From the NCBI RefSeq assembly GCF_000757825.1, contig NZ_CP009451.1, forward strand, positions 2,976,001 through 3,040,000: DNA of 64,000 nucleotides, read 5' to 3'. The DNA comes from Cedecea neteri (GTDB lineage Bacteria > Pseudomonadota > Gammaproteobacteria > Enterobacterales > Enterobacteriaceae). The notes below the pieces were generated by a model. That model did no database searches, was not told the origin of the DNA, and worked only from the letters and a program-made list of their open reading frames with translations. This document shows, piece after piece, positions 8,885 through 17,064 of this stretch (positions are counted from its first letter, which is position 1; the number at the start of each line of letters is the position of its first letter). The position numbers and the translations under genes are program-made.

Positions 8885-9590
8885 GTTTCAAAAAATTCGA
8901 GGTGTCGCCTTCGATCTTGACGGCACGCTCATCGACACGGCGCTTGGTCTGAGCCAGGCTGTCGATCTCGCCCTGTACGCGCTTGAACTGCCTGTGGCGG
9001 GTGAAGAACGCGTAGTGACCTGGATTGGTAACGGCGCGGATATCATGATGCAGCGGGCGCTTAAGTGGTCGCTGAAAGATAAAGAGCCCGATCTCGCTCA
9101 GCTGAATATGGCGCGCAAACTGTTCGATCGCTACTACGCGGAAACGGTTGAAGAAGGGAGCTTTCTGTTCCCGGGCGTGGCCGCAACGCTTGCTGCTCTG
9201 AAAGAGAAAGGCCTGCCGCTCGCCGTGGTCACCAACAAACCCACGCCTTTTGTCACGCCGCTGCTGGAAGATCTGGGCATTGCCCAATATTTCCAGACCA
9301 TCATCGGCGGTGACGATGTGAAAGAGAAAAAGCCGCACCCGGAAGCACTGTACAAAGTTATGGAAACCCTGGGCCTGGCGGCGGACGAGCTGCTTTTTGT
9401 TGGCGACTCCCGCAATGATATTCAGGCCGCACAGGCGGCCGGCTGCCCAAGCGTCGGCCTGACCTGGGGTTATAACTATGGCGAAGCGATCGGGCTGAGC
9501 AACCCGGACGTTGTGTTCGATCGTTTCGAAGACTTATTGCCCGCTTTCGGGCTACCACCTTTAGCAAATCAGGAAGCAGAAAATGAGTAA
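8877..9590 (+). CDS. gph: Phosphoglycolate phosphatase (HAD superfamily)
   Basis: 237 residues, HAD-family hydrolase that removes phosphate from 2-phosphoglycolate, for example after repair of oxidised DNA ends. The four HAD motifs are present: FDLDGTL (about 12-18) with the nucleophile Asp, VVTNKP, the KPHPEAL lysine and [10 protein letters not shown]. It is about 15 residues shorter than E. coli Gph (252). The missing part maps to the cap domain between WSLKD and RKLFDRYY, where E. coli carries an extra loop. The catalytic core is intact. The start overlaps rpe and the end overlaps trpS by 8 bases. Confidence 0.95.
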   Translation: MDKFQKIRGVAFDLDGTLIDTALGLSQAVDLALYALELPVAGEERVVTWIGNGADIMMQRALKWSLKDKEPDLAQLNMARKLFDRYYAETVEEGSFLFPGVAATLAALKEKGLPLAVVTNKPTPFVTPLLEDLGIAQYFQTIIGGDDVKEKKPHPEALYKVMETLGLAADELLFVGDSRNDIQAAQAAGCPSVGLTWGYNYGEAIGLSNPDVVFDRFEDLLPAFGLPPLANQEAENE

Positions 9591-10587
9591 GCCCATCGTA
9601 TTTAGCGGCGCGCAGCCGTCAGGCGAATTAACCATTGGCAACTACATGGGTGCGCTGCGTCAGTGGGTAAACATGCAGGATGATTATCACTGTATTTACT
9701 GCATCGTTGATCAGCATGCGATTACCGTTCGTCAGGACCCGACCGCGCTGCGTAAAGCGACGCTGGACACCCTGGCGCTGTACCTGGCCTGCGGCATTGA
9801 CCCGAAAAAGAGCACCATTTTTGTTCAGTCCCACGTGCCTGAGCACGCGCAGCTGAGCTGGGTGCTGAACTGCTACACCTATTTCGGCGAGCTGAGCCGT
9901 ATGACTCAGTTCAAGGACAAGTCCGCCCGCTACGAAGAAAACATCAACGCCGGTTTGTTCGACTATCCGGTGCTGATGGCGGCAGACATTCTGCTGTATC
10001 AGACCAATCAGGTCCCGGTGGGTGAAGACCAGAAGCAGCACCTGGAGCTGAGCCGCGACATTGCAGGCCGCTTTAACGCGCTGTACGGCGACATCTTCAA
10101 AGTGCCTGAGCCGTTTATTCCTAAATCCGGCGCCCGCGTGATGTCCCTGCTTGAGCCGACGAAAAAGATGTCCAAGTCTGACGATAATCGCAATAACGTT
10201 ATCGGCCTGCTGGAAGACCCGAAATCCGTAGTGAAGAAAATCAAACGCGCGGTGACCGACTCCGAAGAGCCACCTGTCGTGCGTTACGATGTGAAAGAGA
10301 AGGCCGGGGTGTCTAACCTGCTGGATATTCTTTCCGGCGTTACAGGCAAAGCGATTCCTGAGCTTGAAGCCAGCTTTGAAGGCAAGATGTATGGTCACCT
10401 GAAAGGCGAAGTGGCGGAAGCCGTGTCCGGTATGCTGACCGAGCTTCAGGAGCGCTATCACCGTTACCGCAACGATGAAGCTTTCCTGCAGCAGGTGATG
10501 AAAGAGGGCTCAGAAAAAGCGCGAGCTCGCGCCGGTGAGACGCTGAAAAAGGTGTATGAAGCGATCGGTTTTGTCGCTCACCCATAA
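9583..10587 (+). CDS. trpS: Tryptophanyl-tRNA synthetase
   Basis: 334 residues, class I aminoacyl-tRNA synthetase that charges tRNA-Trp. The HIGH-equivalent signature is [14 protein letters not shown] (residues 11-24) and the KMSKS loop is KKMSKSDDN (around 195-203). The [16 protein letters not shown] segment, which binds Trp and ATP, is conserved. ATG 9583 gives [15 protein letters not shown], the family start. It is the last gene of the aroK superoperon; a strong intrinsic terminator lies 13 bases after its stop. Confidence 0.98.
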   Translation: MSKPIVFSGAQPSGELTIGNYMGALRQWVNMQDDYHCIYCIVDQHAITVRQDPTALRKATLDTLALYLACGIDPKKSTIFVQSHVPEHAQLSWVLNCYTYFGELSRMTQFKDKSARYEENINAGLFDYPVLMAADILLYQTNQVPVGEDQKQHLELSRDIAGRFNALYGDIFKVPEPFIPKSGARVMSLLEPTKKMSKSDDNRNNVIGLLEDPKSVVKKIKRAVTDSEEPPVVRYDVKEKAGVSNLLDILSGVTGKAIPELEASFEGKMYGHLKGEVAEAVSGMLTELQERYHRYRNDEAFLQQVMKEGSEKARARAGETLKKVYEAIGFVAHP

Positions 10588-10600
10588 TTTTTCCCTATGA

Positions 10601-10633
10601 ATAACCCGCCGCCTGGCGGGTTATTTCTTTTTT
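10601..10633 (+). terminator. Intrinsic terminator after trpS
   Basis: Perfect 10-base arms ATAACCCGCC (10601-10610) and GGCGGGTTAT (10615-10624) with a GCCT loop, followed by a T-rich run to 10633. It ends the aroK-trpS transcript and separates it from the yhf cluster. Confidence 0.93.
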
Positions 10634-10670
10634 GTGACCCCATTCTCCTTTTGTCATTTTCCCCTTTGCC

Positions 10671-10723
10671 ATCTATATTCAATTTTATGAAGATATATTC
10701 ATTCAATAAATTGAAGATAACAG
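10671..10723 (+). promoter_or_regulatory. AT-rich control region with palindrome upstream of yhfZ
   Basis: TTCAAT-AA-ATTGAA (10702-10715) is a 14-base palindrome with perfect 6-base arms ending 8 bases before the yhfZ ATG. TATATTCA occurs twice as a direct repeat (10674-10681 and 10694-10701), exactly two helical turns apart (20 bases). The first copy runs into TTCAATTT (10678-10685), which pairs with AAATTGAA (10708-10715). This repeated symmetry over the expected promoter suggests an operator, perhaps for YhfZ itself. No -35/-10 pair can be assigned with confidence. Confidence 0.5.
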
Positions 10724-11629
10724 ATGAGCCGCAGCTTTATTAAAAAAGAGGGCGTAGCCCAATCCAGTCTGGCCCGTTATTTACTGGGTGAGAAATGTGG
10801 TAACAGACTGAAAACCATCGATGAGTTAGCCGGTGAGTGCGGTTTTTCCGTAGGCCTGACGCAGGCGGCCTTGAAGACGCTGGAGAAGGCTGGCGCCGTG
10901 AGCGTTGAGCGCCGCGGCCGCAACGGTAGCTATCTGTTGAGCATGGATAACAAAGCCCTATTGGCGTTCGCAGATATCGGCAATGTAGTGTGTGCTATGC
11001 CGCTGCCGTACACCCGGCTTTATGAAGGGCTTGCCAGTGGTTTAAAGGCGCAGTTTGACGGAATTCCGTTTTACTACGCCCACATGCGAGGGTCTGATGC
11101 TCGCGTGGAATGTTTGCTGAATGGGGTTTATGACCTTGCCGTGGTCTCCAGGCTGGCGGCGGACAGCTACCTCAGCAATCCGGGTATTTTTACCGCCCTG
11201 GCGCTGGGACCGCATACCTACGTCGGCGAGCATAAGCTGATTTGCCGCGCCGGGCAGCAGGAGAGTATCCGCCGTATCGGCATTGACCCACGTTCTGCGG
11301 ATCAGCGCATCATGACGGATGTCTACTTTGCCGGCCAGGATGTGGAAATACTCGACGTGTCGTACCACGAATGCCTGAACCGCATTGCTAAAGGCAATAT
11401 TGATGCGGTGATTTGGAACGTCAGCAACGAGGCCGATCTGACGGCGCTGGGGCTGACGGCGCTGCCGCTCAGCGGCGATAAATGTTTCCTGGCGGCGTCG
11501 GAAGCAGTGGTGCTGACGCGAAGCGAAGATATCCCTATCCAGCAGCTGTTGAGAACGGTGGTGGATAAAAATGAACTGCTGGCGCATCAGCAAAGCGTGC
11601 TGAGCGGCGAACAGGAACCAAGCTATTGA
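10724..11629 (+). CDS. yhfZ: YhfZ, predicted transcriptional regulator of the yhf cluster
   Basis: 301 residues, the same length as E. coli YhfZ. The N-terminal 75 residues form a winged helix-turn-helix (TIDELAGECGFSVGLTQAALKTLEKAGAVSVERRGRNGSYL), GntR-like in appearance. The remainder (about 85-290) looks like a periplasmic-binding-protein fold ligand domain with motifs such as AMPLPYTRLYEG and YDLAVVSRLAAD. It is therefore probably an effector-responsive regulator of the genes behind it. ATG 10724 gives the family N terminus (MSRSFIKKEGVAQSS); the ribosome site is weak (GAAGATAA). It is first in the cluster, and its TGA overlaps possible starts of yhfY. The ligand is unknown. Confidence 0.88.
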   Translation: MSRSFIKKEGVAQSSLARYLLGEKCGNRLKTIDELAGECGFSVGLTQAALKTLEKAGAVSVERRGRNGSYLLSMDNKALLAFADIGNVVCAMPLPYTRLYEGLASGLKAQFDGIPFYYAHMRGSDARVECLLNGVYDLAVVSRLAADSYLSNPGIFTALALGPHTYVGEHKLICRAGQQESIRRIGIDPRSADQRIMTDVYFAGQDVEILDVSYHECLNRIAKGNIDAVIWNVSNEADLTALGLTALPLSGDKCFLAASEAVVLTRSEDIPIQQLLRTVVDKNELLAHQQSVLSGEQEPSY

Positions 11630-11643
11630 CAGAGGTAATCAGT

Positions 11644-12000
11644 ATGGAAGACCGGCTCAACCTGCTGTGTGAGGCAGGCGTCATCGACCGGGATATTTGC
11701 GATGGCATGAAGGCTGTGGTGACGCAGCTGGAAACCCGCTGGGCTATCCCGCTGCAGAACGACCAGGGCGCGATGGCTATTACCCACATGGCTAATGCGC
11801 TGATGCGCAGTCGTCGGGGTGAGGAAGTCGGCCCGCTGGATGACGAGCTGCTGGCGGAGATTAAAACCGACAGCGTGTTTGGCGAAGTGGAGCAGGCGCA
11901 TTATTCGCTGCTGGCTCCGTTCAACGTCAAGCTGCATCCGAACGAAGAAGGTTATCTGCTCGCTAACCTGTTCGGCCTGTGGCTGATTCATAAGAGCTAA
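11644..12000 (+). CDS. yhfY: YhfY, PRD-domain protein
   Basis: 118 residues from ATG 11644, chosen because a GAGG ribosome site lies 8 bases upstream; an in-frame TTG at 11626 would add six residues and overlap yhfZ. The sequence is one all-helical PTS-regulation-domain (PRD)-like unit with the central HMANALMRSRRGEEVGPLDDELLAEI stretch split around a conserved His (ITHMANAL) and a second His in QAHYSLLAPF. PRDs are normally phosphorylated on His by PTS proteins and attached to regulators; a free-standing PRD is unusual. It may modify YhfZ or sense phosphorylation state (inference). An 89-base gap with an inverted repeat follows. Confidence 0.8.
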   Translation: MEDRLNLLCEAGVIDRDICDGMKAVVTQLETRWAIPLQNDQGAMAITHMANALMRSRRGEEVGPLDDELLAEIKTDSVFGEVEQAHYSLLAPFNVKLHPNEEGYLLANLFGLWLIHKS

Positions 12001-12029
12001 CGGATTTACCGACAGCGGTTTTTCTCAAT

Positions 12030-12057
12030 CTAAATATTCAAAAAAATGATTATTTAG
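12030..12057. promoter_or_regulatory. Inverted repeat between yhfY and yhfX
   Basis: CTAAATATTCA (12030-12040) and TGATTATTTAG (12047-12057) are inverted copies matching at 10 of 11 positions around an A6 spacer. It lies in the only sizeable gap (12001-12089) inside the cluster, 33 bases before yhfX. It is too AT-rich to be a good terminator, and the symmetry fits a protein-binding operator or an internal promoter control site. Nothing else is evident in the gap. Confidence 0.5.
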
Positions 12058-12089
12058 GCTGGTTTATTTATCAGGTCGCGAGGCAAGGC

Positions 12090-13262
12090 ATGTTTATTGA
12101 GGCACTCAAGGCACAGAACCCGGCGTTGATTGATGCGGCCAGAATCCTCTGGCGGCAGGGCGCGGTGCTGCCCGATACCTGGATTATCGATGTCGATCAG
12201 GTTCTGGAAAACGGCCGGAAACTGCTCGCGGCCGCGCAGAAACACGGCATCACGCTCTACTTTATGACCAAGCAGCTGGGGCGCAATCCGTGGCTTGCCA
12301 ACAAACTGGTTGAGCTGGGCTTTAAAGGGGCGGTTGCCGTCGATTTTAAAGAGGCCAGAACGCTGCGTGCTGCAAATGTTCCCGTATCACATGTCGGCCA
12401 CCTGGTGCAGGTTCCGGTCGCGCAGGTAGAAGAGAGCGTGAGCGGGGCGACGGAAATCATCACGCTGTTTTCACTGGAGAAAGCTCGTGAAGTCTCGGCT
12501 GCCGCGCTGGCCAGCGGGCGTGTTCAGGCCGTCATGCTGAAAGTGTTTGCCGAGTACGACCGCCTTTATCCGGGCCAGGAAGCCGGTTTCCCGCTTAACG
12601 AGCTGGATGACGTCGTGCGCGAGATCCGGTCGATGACGGGGATTCGGCTGACCGGCCTGACGCATTTCCCCTGCCTGCTTTGGAACGAAGAGCAGCAGCA
12701 AACGCAGCCGACCCGCAACCTGATGACGCTGCTGAAAGCGCGTGACCTGCTGCAGGACCAGGGCATTGAGATTGAGCAAATTAATGCCCCATCGGCCTCC
12801 AGTTGCAACACGTTACCCATTCTTGCCGAACACGGCGTGACCCACGCGGAACCCGGCCATGCGCTGACCGGCACTATTCCGGCAAACCAGCACGGTGACC
12901 AGCCGGAAGCCATTGCCATGCTCTACCTGACGGAAATCTCCCATCAGTTCCAGGGCAAAAGCTACTGCTTCGGTGGCGGATATTATCGTCGTGGCCATGC
13001 GCAGAATGCGCTGGTGTTTGACGCCGCCGGTCAATCGGAGTCTGCCCGGCTGCTGCCGCCAGACATCACCAGCATTGATTATCACCTTGCGCTGGAAGGC
13101 CGCTATCCCGTCGGTAGCCCGGTGGTGATGTGCTTCCGCACGCAGGTTTTTGTTACCCGCAGCGACGTGGCGCTGGTGTCCGGCATTCAAAGCGGGAATC
13201 CGCTACTTGAAGCGCTGTACGACAGCCTTGGTCACCCTATATCGAGAGGTCAGCATGAGTAA
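12090..13262 (+). CDS. yhfX: YhfX, PLP-dependent fold-type III enzyme (racemase-like)
   Basis: 390 residues (E. coli YhfX 387). It resembles the alanine racemase N-terminal PLP barrel: Lys61 in [11 protein letters not shown], on the first barrel strand after [10 protein letters not shown], is the expected PLP lysine. Later features are the HVGHLVQVP strand, [11 protein letters not shown], and the phosphate-binding glycine/serine region near [11 protein letters not shown]. The C-terminal part (about 260-385) is a beta-domain including [12 protein letters not shown]. The reaction is not established to my knowledge; racemase, epimerase, decarboxylase or lyase chemistry on an amino compound are all possible for this fold. 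It overlaps yhfW by 8 bases. It is one of two unrelated PLP enzymes in the cluster (the other is yhfS). Confidence 0.85.
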   Translation: MFIEALKAQNPALIDAARILWRQGAVLPDTWIIDVDQVLENGRKLLAAAQKHGITLYFMTKQLGRNPWLANKLVELGFKGAVAVDFKEARTLRAANVPVSHVGHLVQVPVAQVEESVSGATEIITLFSLEKAREVSAAALASGRVQAVMLKVFAEYDRLYPGQEAGFPLNELDDVVREIRSMTGIRLTGLTHFPCLLWNEEQQQTQPTRNLMTLLKARDLLQDQGIEIEQINAPSASSCNTLPILAEHGVTHAEPGHALTGTIPANQHGDQPEAIAMLYLTEISHQFQGKSYCFGGGYYRRGHAQNALVFDAAGQSESARLLPPDITSIDYHLALEGRYPVGSPVVMCFRTQVFVTRSDVALVSGIQSGNPLLEALYDSLGHPISRGQHE

Positions 13263-14499
13263 GTTTTTGGTGCTGGTGATAGACAGCTTCGGCGTGGGAG
13301 CGATGGACGATGTGCCGGCGGTCAGACCGCAGGATATCGGGGCGAATACCTGCGGGCATATCTTGCAGCATTTTCCTGAACTGCGCTTACCCACGCTTGA
13401 GAAGCTGGGGCTGATAAACGCGCTGGGCTTTGCCGCCAACGTTATGCAGGCCAACGCTAATGCCGTCTATGGAACCGCGGCGTTGCAGCATGAAGGCGGC
13501 GACACTTTTATGGGCCATCAGGAAATTTTGGGCACAAAACCACAAACTCCATTGCGAATGCCGTTTTCCGACGTTATCGATGACGTTGAGCGAGCGTTAG
13601 TGAGTGCGGGCTGGGAGGTTGAACGCAAGGGCGGCGAGCTGCAATTCCTGTGGGTGAACCAGGCCGTGGCCGTGGGCGATAATCTTGAGGCCGATCTCGG
13701 GCAGGTGTTTAACATCAGCGCCAACCTCAGCGCTATACCGTTTGAGCAGGTACGCGCCATTGGCGAAGTGGTACGCCGCTGCGTGAAGGTCGGACGGGTG
13801 ATTGCTTTTGGTGGCCTGCTTGAGAGCAGCGAACAGTTGATCGACGCCGCTGAAGAAAAACAGGGCCTTTATGTCGGCATTAATGCGCCGCGTTCCGGGG
13901 TATATAAAAGTGGGTTTCAGGTCGTGCATATGGGCTATGGCGTGGACGCCAGCGTTCAGGCTCCGCAGCAGCTGCATCAGGTCGGGGTTAAAACCGTGCT
14001 GGTGGGGAAGGTGGCCGACATTGCGATTAACCCACACGGCATCAGCTACCAGAATCTGGTCGACTCCCAGAGCATCCTCGATATCACCCGGGATGAGCTG
14101 AATAAACCCGGCCGCGCGTTTATCTGTACCAATATTCAGGAAACTGACCTGGCGGGCCATGCGGAAGACGTTGCGCGCTACGCCGAGCGACTTGAGCTGG
14201 TAGATAAAAACCTGGCTTTGCTGATGGCGGATATGCAGGCGGGAGACTGCCTGGTGGTGATGGCCGACCACGGTAACGATCCGACTATCGGCCACAGCAA
14301 GCACACGCGTGAAAACGTCCCTTTGCTGGTGTGGCAGCCCGGCATAACAGGCGCTTATCTGGGCGCACGCGCTACGCTTTCTGATGTAGGCGCAACGGTT
14401 TGTGACTTTTTCCGGGCAGCTGCGCCGCAGAACGGTACTTCGTTCCTGCCGCTGCTGAATGTCTCTTCTGCACGTGGAGTGAATCATGACAGGGCATAA
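13255..14499 (+). CDS. yhfW: YhfW, phosphopentomutase-like metalloenzyme
   Basis: 414 residues from ATG 13255, which has an AGAGGT site; longer in-frame starts lie inside yhfX. It belongs to the alkaline-phosphatase/phosphopentomutase superfamily. Metal ligands can be placed at Asp10 ([11 protein letters not shown]), the DT pair 83-84 ([10 protein letters not shown]), Asp338 and His339 (MADHGND) and His350 (SKHTREN). Phosphopentomutases have DT-x-TGHWE where this protein has DTFMGHQE, so one of the two threonines is Met85-86 region here. A mutase or phosphatase acting on a phosphorylated metabolite is the best guess. It overlaps yhfX by 8 bases and php by 14, so expression is tightly coupled. 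Confidence 0.85.
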   Translation: MSKFLVLVIDSFGVGAMDDVPAVRPQDIGANTCGHILQHFPELRLPTLEKLGLINALGFAANVMQANANAVYGTAALQHEGGDTFMGHQEILGTKPQTPLRMPFSDVIDDVERALVSAGWEVERKGGELQFLWVNQAVAVGDNLEADLGQVFNISANLSAIPFEQVRAIGEVVRRCVKVGRVIAFGGLLESSEQLIDAAEEKQGLYVGINAPRSGVYKSGFQVVHMGYGVDASVQAPQQLHQVGVKTVLVGKVADIAINPHGISYQNLVDSQSILDITRDELNKPGRAFICTNIQETDLAGHAEDVARYAERLELVDKNLALLMADMQAGDCLVVMADHGNDPTIGHSKHTRENVPLLVWQPGITGAYLGARATLSDVGATVCDFFRAAAPQNGTSFLPLLNVSSARGVNHDRA

Positions 14500-15376
14500 G
14501 CATATCGATCCATCGGGCTATACCTATGCCCATGAGCATCTTCATATCGATCTTTCCAGCTTCAAGGACAACATCGATTGCCGTCTGGATCAGTACGAGC
14601 TGATTTGCGGTGAGATGACGTCACTCTATGAGCAGGGCGTACGCAATATCATAGAAATGACCAACCGCTATATGGGGCGTAACCCTCAGTTTATGCTGGA
14701 TATCATGCGTGATACCGGTATGAACGTGATGGCCTGTACCGGTTATTATCAGCACGATTTCTTCCCGCCGCACGTGGCGACCACGCCGGTGAAAGTGCTG
14801 GCGCAGGAGATGATCGATGAAATTGAAATCGGCATCGACGGCACGGCGTTAAAAGCCGGGATTATCGCGGAGATTGGCTCCAGCGTGGATGTGATTACGC
14901 CGGTAGAAGCCCGGGTATTTCAGGCGGCGGCCATCGCCCATCATGAGACCGGTCGGCCTATTTCGACCCATACCTCATTCAGCACCATGGGCCTTGAGCA
15001 ACTGGTGCTCCTGAAGTCCTGGTGCGTGGATCTTTCCCGCGTCACCATCGGCCACTGTGACCTGAAAGATAACCTCGAAAACATCCTGCGGATGATTGAC
15101 CTGGGCGCCTACGTTCAGTTCGATACCATCGGCAAAAACAGCTATTACCCGGACGAAAAACGCATTGCGATGCTGAGTGCGCTCAAAGAACGCGGCCTGC
15201 TCGACCACGTCATGCTGTCGATGGATATTACTCGCCGCTCTCATTTAAAAGCGAACGGCGGGCCTGGTTTTGATTATTTACTTACCACGTTTGTGCCGAT
15301 GCTGCTGGAGGCCGGTTTCAGCCAGGCAGACATCGATTTGATGTTACGTGACAACCCCTCTGTCTTCTATAAGTAA
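14486..15376 (+). CDS. php: Phosphotriesterase homology protein (amidohydrolase)
   Basis: 296 residues. TIM-barrel metal hydrolase of the phosphotriesterase family. Predicted binuclear metal ligands are His16 and His18 (AHEHLH), Glu129 (IIAEIGS), His162 (STHTSF), His190 (IGHCDL) and Asp247 (SMDIT). The bridging residue is Glu129 where phosphotriesterases use a carbamylated lysine, as known for E. coli PHP. The natural substrate of PHP is not known to me; relatives hydrolyse lactones, phosphate esters or N-acyl bonds. The ATG overlaps the end of yhfW by 14 bases, and yhfU follows after 9 bases. Context suggests it opens or cleaves an ester/lactone-like intermediate made by its neighbours (inference). 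Confidence 0.9.
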   Translation: MTGHKHIDPSGYTYAHEHLHIDLSSFKDNIDCRLDQYELICGEMTSLYEQGVRNIIEMTNRYMGRNPQFMLDIMRDTGMNVMACTGYYQHDFFPPHVATTPVKVLAQEMIDEIEIGIDGTALKAGIIAEIGSSVDVITPVEARVFQAAAIAHHETGRPISTHTSFSTMGLEQLVLLKSWCVDLSRVTIGHCDLKDNLENILRMIDLGAYVQFDTIGKNSYYPDEKRIAMLSALKERGLLDHVMLSMDITRRSHLKANGGPGFDYLLTTFVPMLLEAGFSQADIDLMLRDNPSVFYK

Positions 15377-15385
15377 GGATTTTCC

Positions 15386-15739
15386 ATGAAAAAGATCGGT
15401 GTCGCTGGCTTACAGCGCGAACTTATCAAACAAACCATCGAAACCGCCGCACCCGGCAGCTTCGAAGTGTTTATCTATAACGACATGGACGCCGCGCTGA
15501 AGGTGAAATCCGGGCAGCTTGATTACTACATTGGGGCCTGTAATACCGGGGCAGGTGCGGCGCTGTCTATCGCCATCGCGGTAATCGGCTACAACCGCAG
15601 CTGCACCATCGCCAAGCCCGGTATCAAAGCCAAAGAGGAGCAAATTGCCCGCCTGGTCTCAGAAGGCAAGGTGGCGTTTGGGCTCTCCGTGGAGCATATC
15701 GAGCATGCCATCCCGCTGCTGGTTAACCATTTAAAATAA
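15386..15739 (+). CDS. yhfU: YhfU, DUF2620 family protein
   Basis: 117 residues, soluble, of unknown function. It begins with a Rossmann-like strand (MKKIGVAGLQRE) and contains a glycine-rich DYYIGACNTGAGAALSIAIAVIGYN segment (split by a CNTGAGAA turn) that looks like a small-molecule or nucleotide loop. It is found in the same gene neighbourhood as php and yhfT in E. coli, and is seen here with 9- and 10-base spacers on either side. The short size and conserved glycine loop suggest a partner subunit or ligand-binding protein for YhfT or for one of the PLP enzymes. No catalytic motif is recognisable. Confidence 0.8.
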   Translation: MKKIGVAGLQRELIKQTIETAAPGSFEVFIYNDMDAALKVKSGQLDYYIGACNTGAGAALSIAIAVIGYNRSCTIAKPGIKAKEEQIARLVSEGKVAFGLSVEHIEHAIPLLVNHLK

Positions 15740-15749
15740 AGGCATCCGT

Positions 15750-17054
15750 ATGGAATTTTACCTTCACCTTGTTGTTGTTGCCTTGCTTACCGGGATGACG
15801 GCTTTACTGGCGCACCGCTCAGCGGCGGTGTTTCATGACGGGATCCGACCGATTCTGCCGCAGCTTATCGAAGGCAATATGAATCGCCGCGAGGCGGGCA
15901 GTATCGCCTTTGGCCTGAGCATCGGCTTTGTGGCCTCGGTTGGGATCTCTTTTACCCTGAAGACCGGGCTGCTTAACAGCTGGCTGCTGTTCTTGCCGAC
16001 CGACATCCTCGGCGTGCTGGCGGCCAACAGCGTGCTGGCCTTTGGGCTTGGCGCCGTCTGGGGCGTTCTGATCCTCACCTGCCTGGTGCCGGTGAATCAC
16101 CTGCTGACCGCGCTGCCGGTAGACGTTCTCGGCTCGCTGGGCGAACTGAGTTCTCCGGTGGTTTCAGCCTTTGCGCTGTTCCCGCTGGTGGCGATTTTCT
16201 ACCAGTTTGGCTGGAAGAACAGCCTGTTCGCGGCGGTGGTTGTGCTGCTAACCCGCGTGCTGGTGGTGCGTTTCTTCCCGCAGCTGAACCCTGAGTCCAT
16301 CGAGATTTTCGTCGGTATGGTTATGCTGCTGGCGATTGCGATTTTTCATGATCTGCGCGCTCGCGATAAGCATGAGCACGATGCTCACGGGCAGTCGGTG
16401 TTTGAGGAGCGTACCTCGAGGATCATTAAAAATCTGCCTTATATCGCCATCGTTGGTGGCCTGATCGCCACCGTTGCCAGCATGAAGCTCTTTGCAGGTA
16501 GCGAGGTGTCTATCTTTACGCTGGAAAAAGCCTACAAGATTGGCCTCGATCCAACCCAGTCCCAGAGTCTGATAGATCAGGCCGCGCTGGCCGAGTTTAT
16601 GCGTGGCCTGGGCTTTGTGCCGATGATTGCCACGACGGCGCTGGCGACCGGGGTTTATGCCGTGGCGGGGTTCACCTTTGTTTTTGCCGTAGGCTATCTG
16701 ATTGCTAACCCGCTGCTCGCTTTTGTGGTCGGTGCGCTGGTGATTTCTGCCGAAGTCCTGCTGCTTCGTTCCATTGGGAAATGGCTGGGACGTTACCCTT
16801 CGGTACGCAACGCCTCGGACAACATCCGTAACGCGATGAACATGCTGATGGAGATGGCGCTGCTGATTGGCTCTATCTTTGCCGCCATCAAGATGGCGGG
16901 GTATACCGGCTTCACCATCGCGACGGCGCTGTACTTCCTGAACGAATCGCTGGGCCGCCCGGTGCAGAAAATGGCCGCGCCGGTTGTGGCGGTGATGATA
17001 ACCGGCATTGTGCTGAATATTCTCTTCTTCTGCGGCCTGTTTATCCCGGCCTAA
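15750..17054 (+). CDS. yhfT: YhfT, predicted inner-membrane transporter
   Basis: 434 residues, highly hydrophobic, with about 10-12 predicted membrane helices; for instance near the N terminus (LHLVVVALLTGMTALLA), in the middle (IEIFVGMVMLLAIAIF) and at the end (GIVLNILFFCGLFIPA). A polar, His-rich loop (RDKHEHDAHGQS) lies near residue 205. It matches E. coli YhfT. The substrate is not known. Clustering with soluble enzymes and a regulator makes it the likely uptake route for the compound that the yhf enzymes process. ATG 15750 follows an AAGGCATCC site. Confidence 0.85.
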   Translation: MEFYLHLVVVALLTGMTALLAHRSAAVFHDGIRPILPQLIEGNMNRREAGSIAFGLSIGFVASVGISFTLKTGLLNSWLLFLPTDILGVLAANSVLAFGLGAVWGVLILTCLVPVNHLLTALPVDVLGSLGELSSPVVSAFALFPLVAIFYQFGWKNSLFAAVVVLLTRVLVVRFFPQLNPESIEIFVGMVMLLAIAIFHDLRARDKHEHDAHGQSVFEERTSRIIKNLPYIAIVGGLIATVASMKLFAGSEVSIFTLEKAYKIGLDPTQSQSLIDQAALAEFMRGLGFVPMIATTALATGVYAVAGFTFVFAVGYLIANPLLAFVVGALVISAEVLLLRSIGKWLGRYPSVRNASDNIRNAMNMLMEMALLIGSIFAAIKMAGYTGFTIATALYFLNESLGRPVQKMAAPVVAVMITGIVLNILFFCGLFIPA

Positions 17055-17064
17055 GAGAGGTTGT

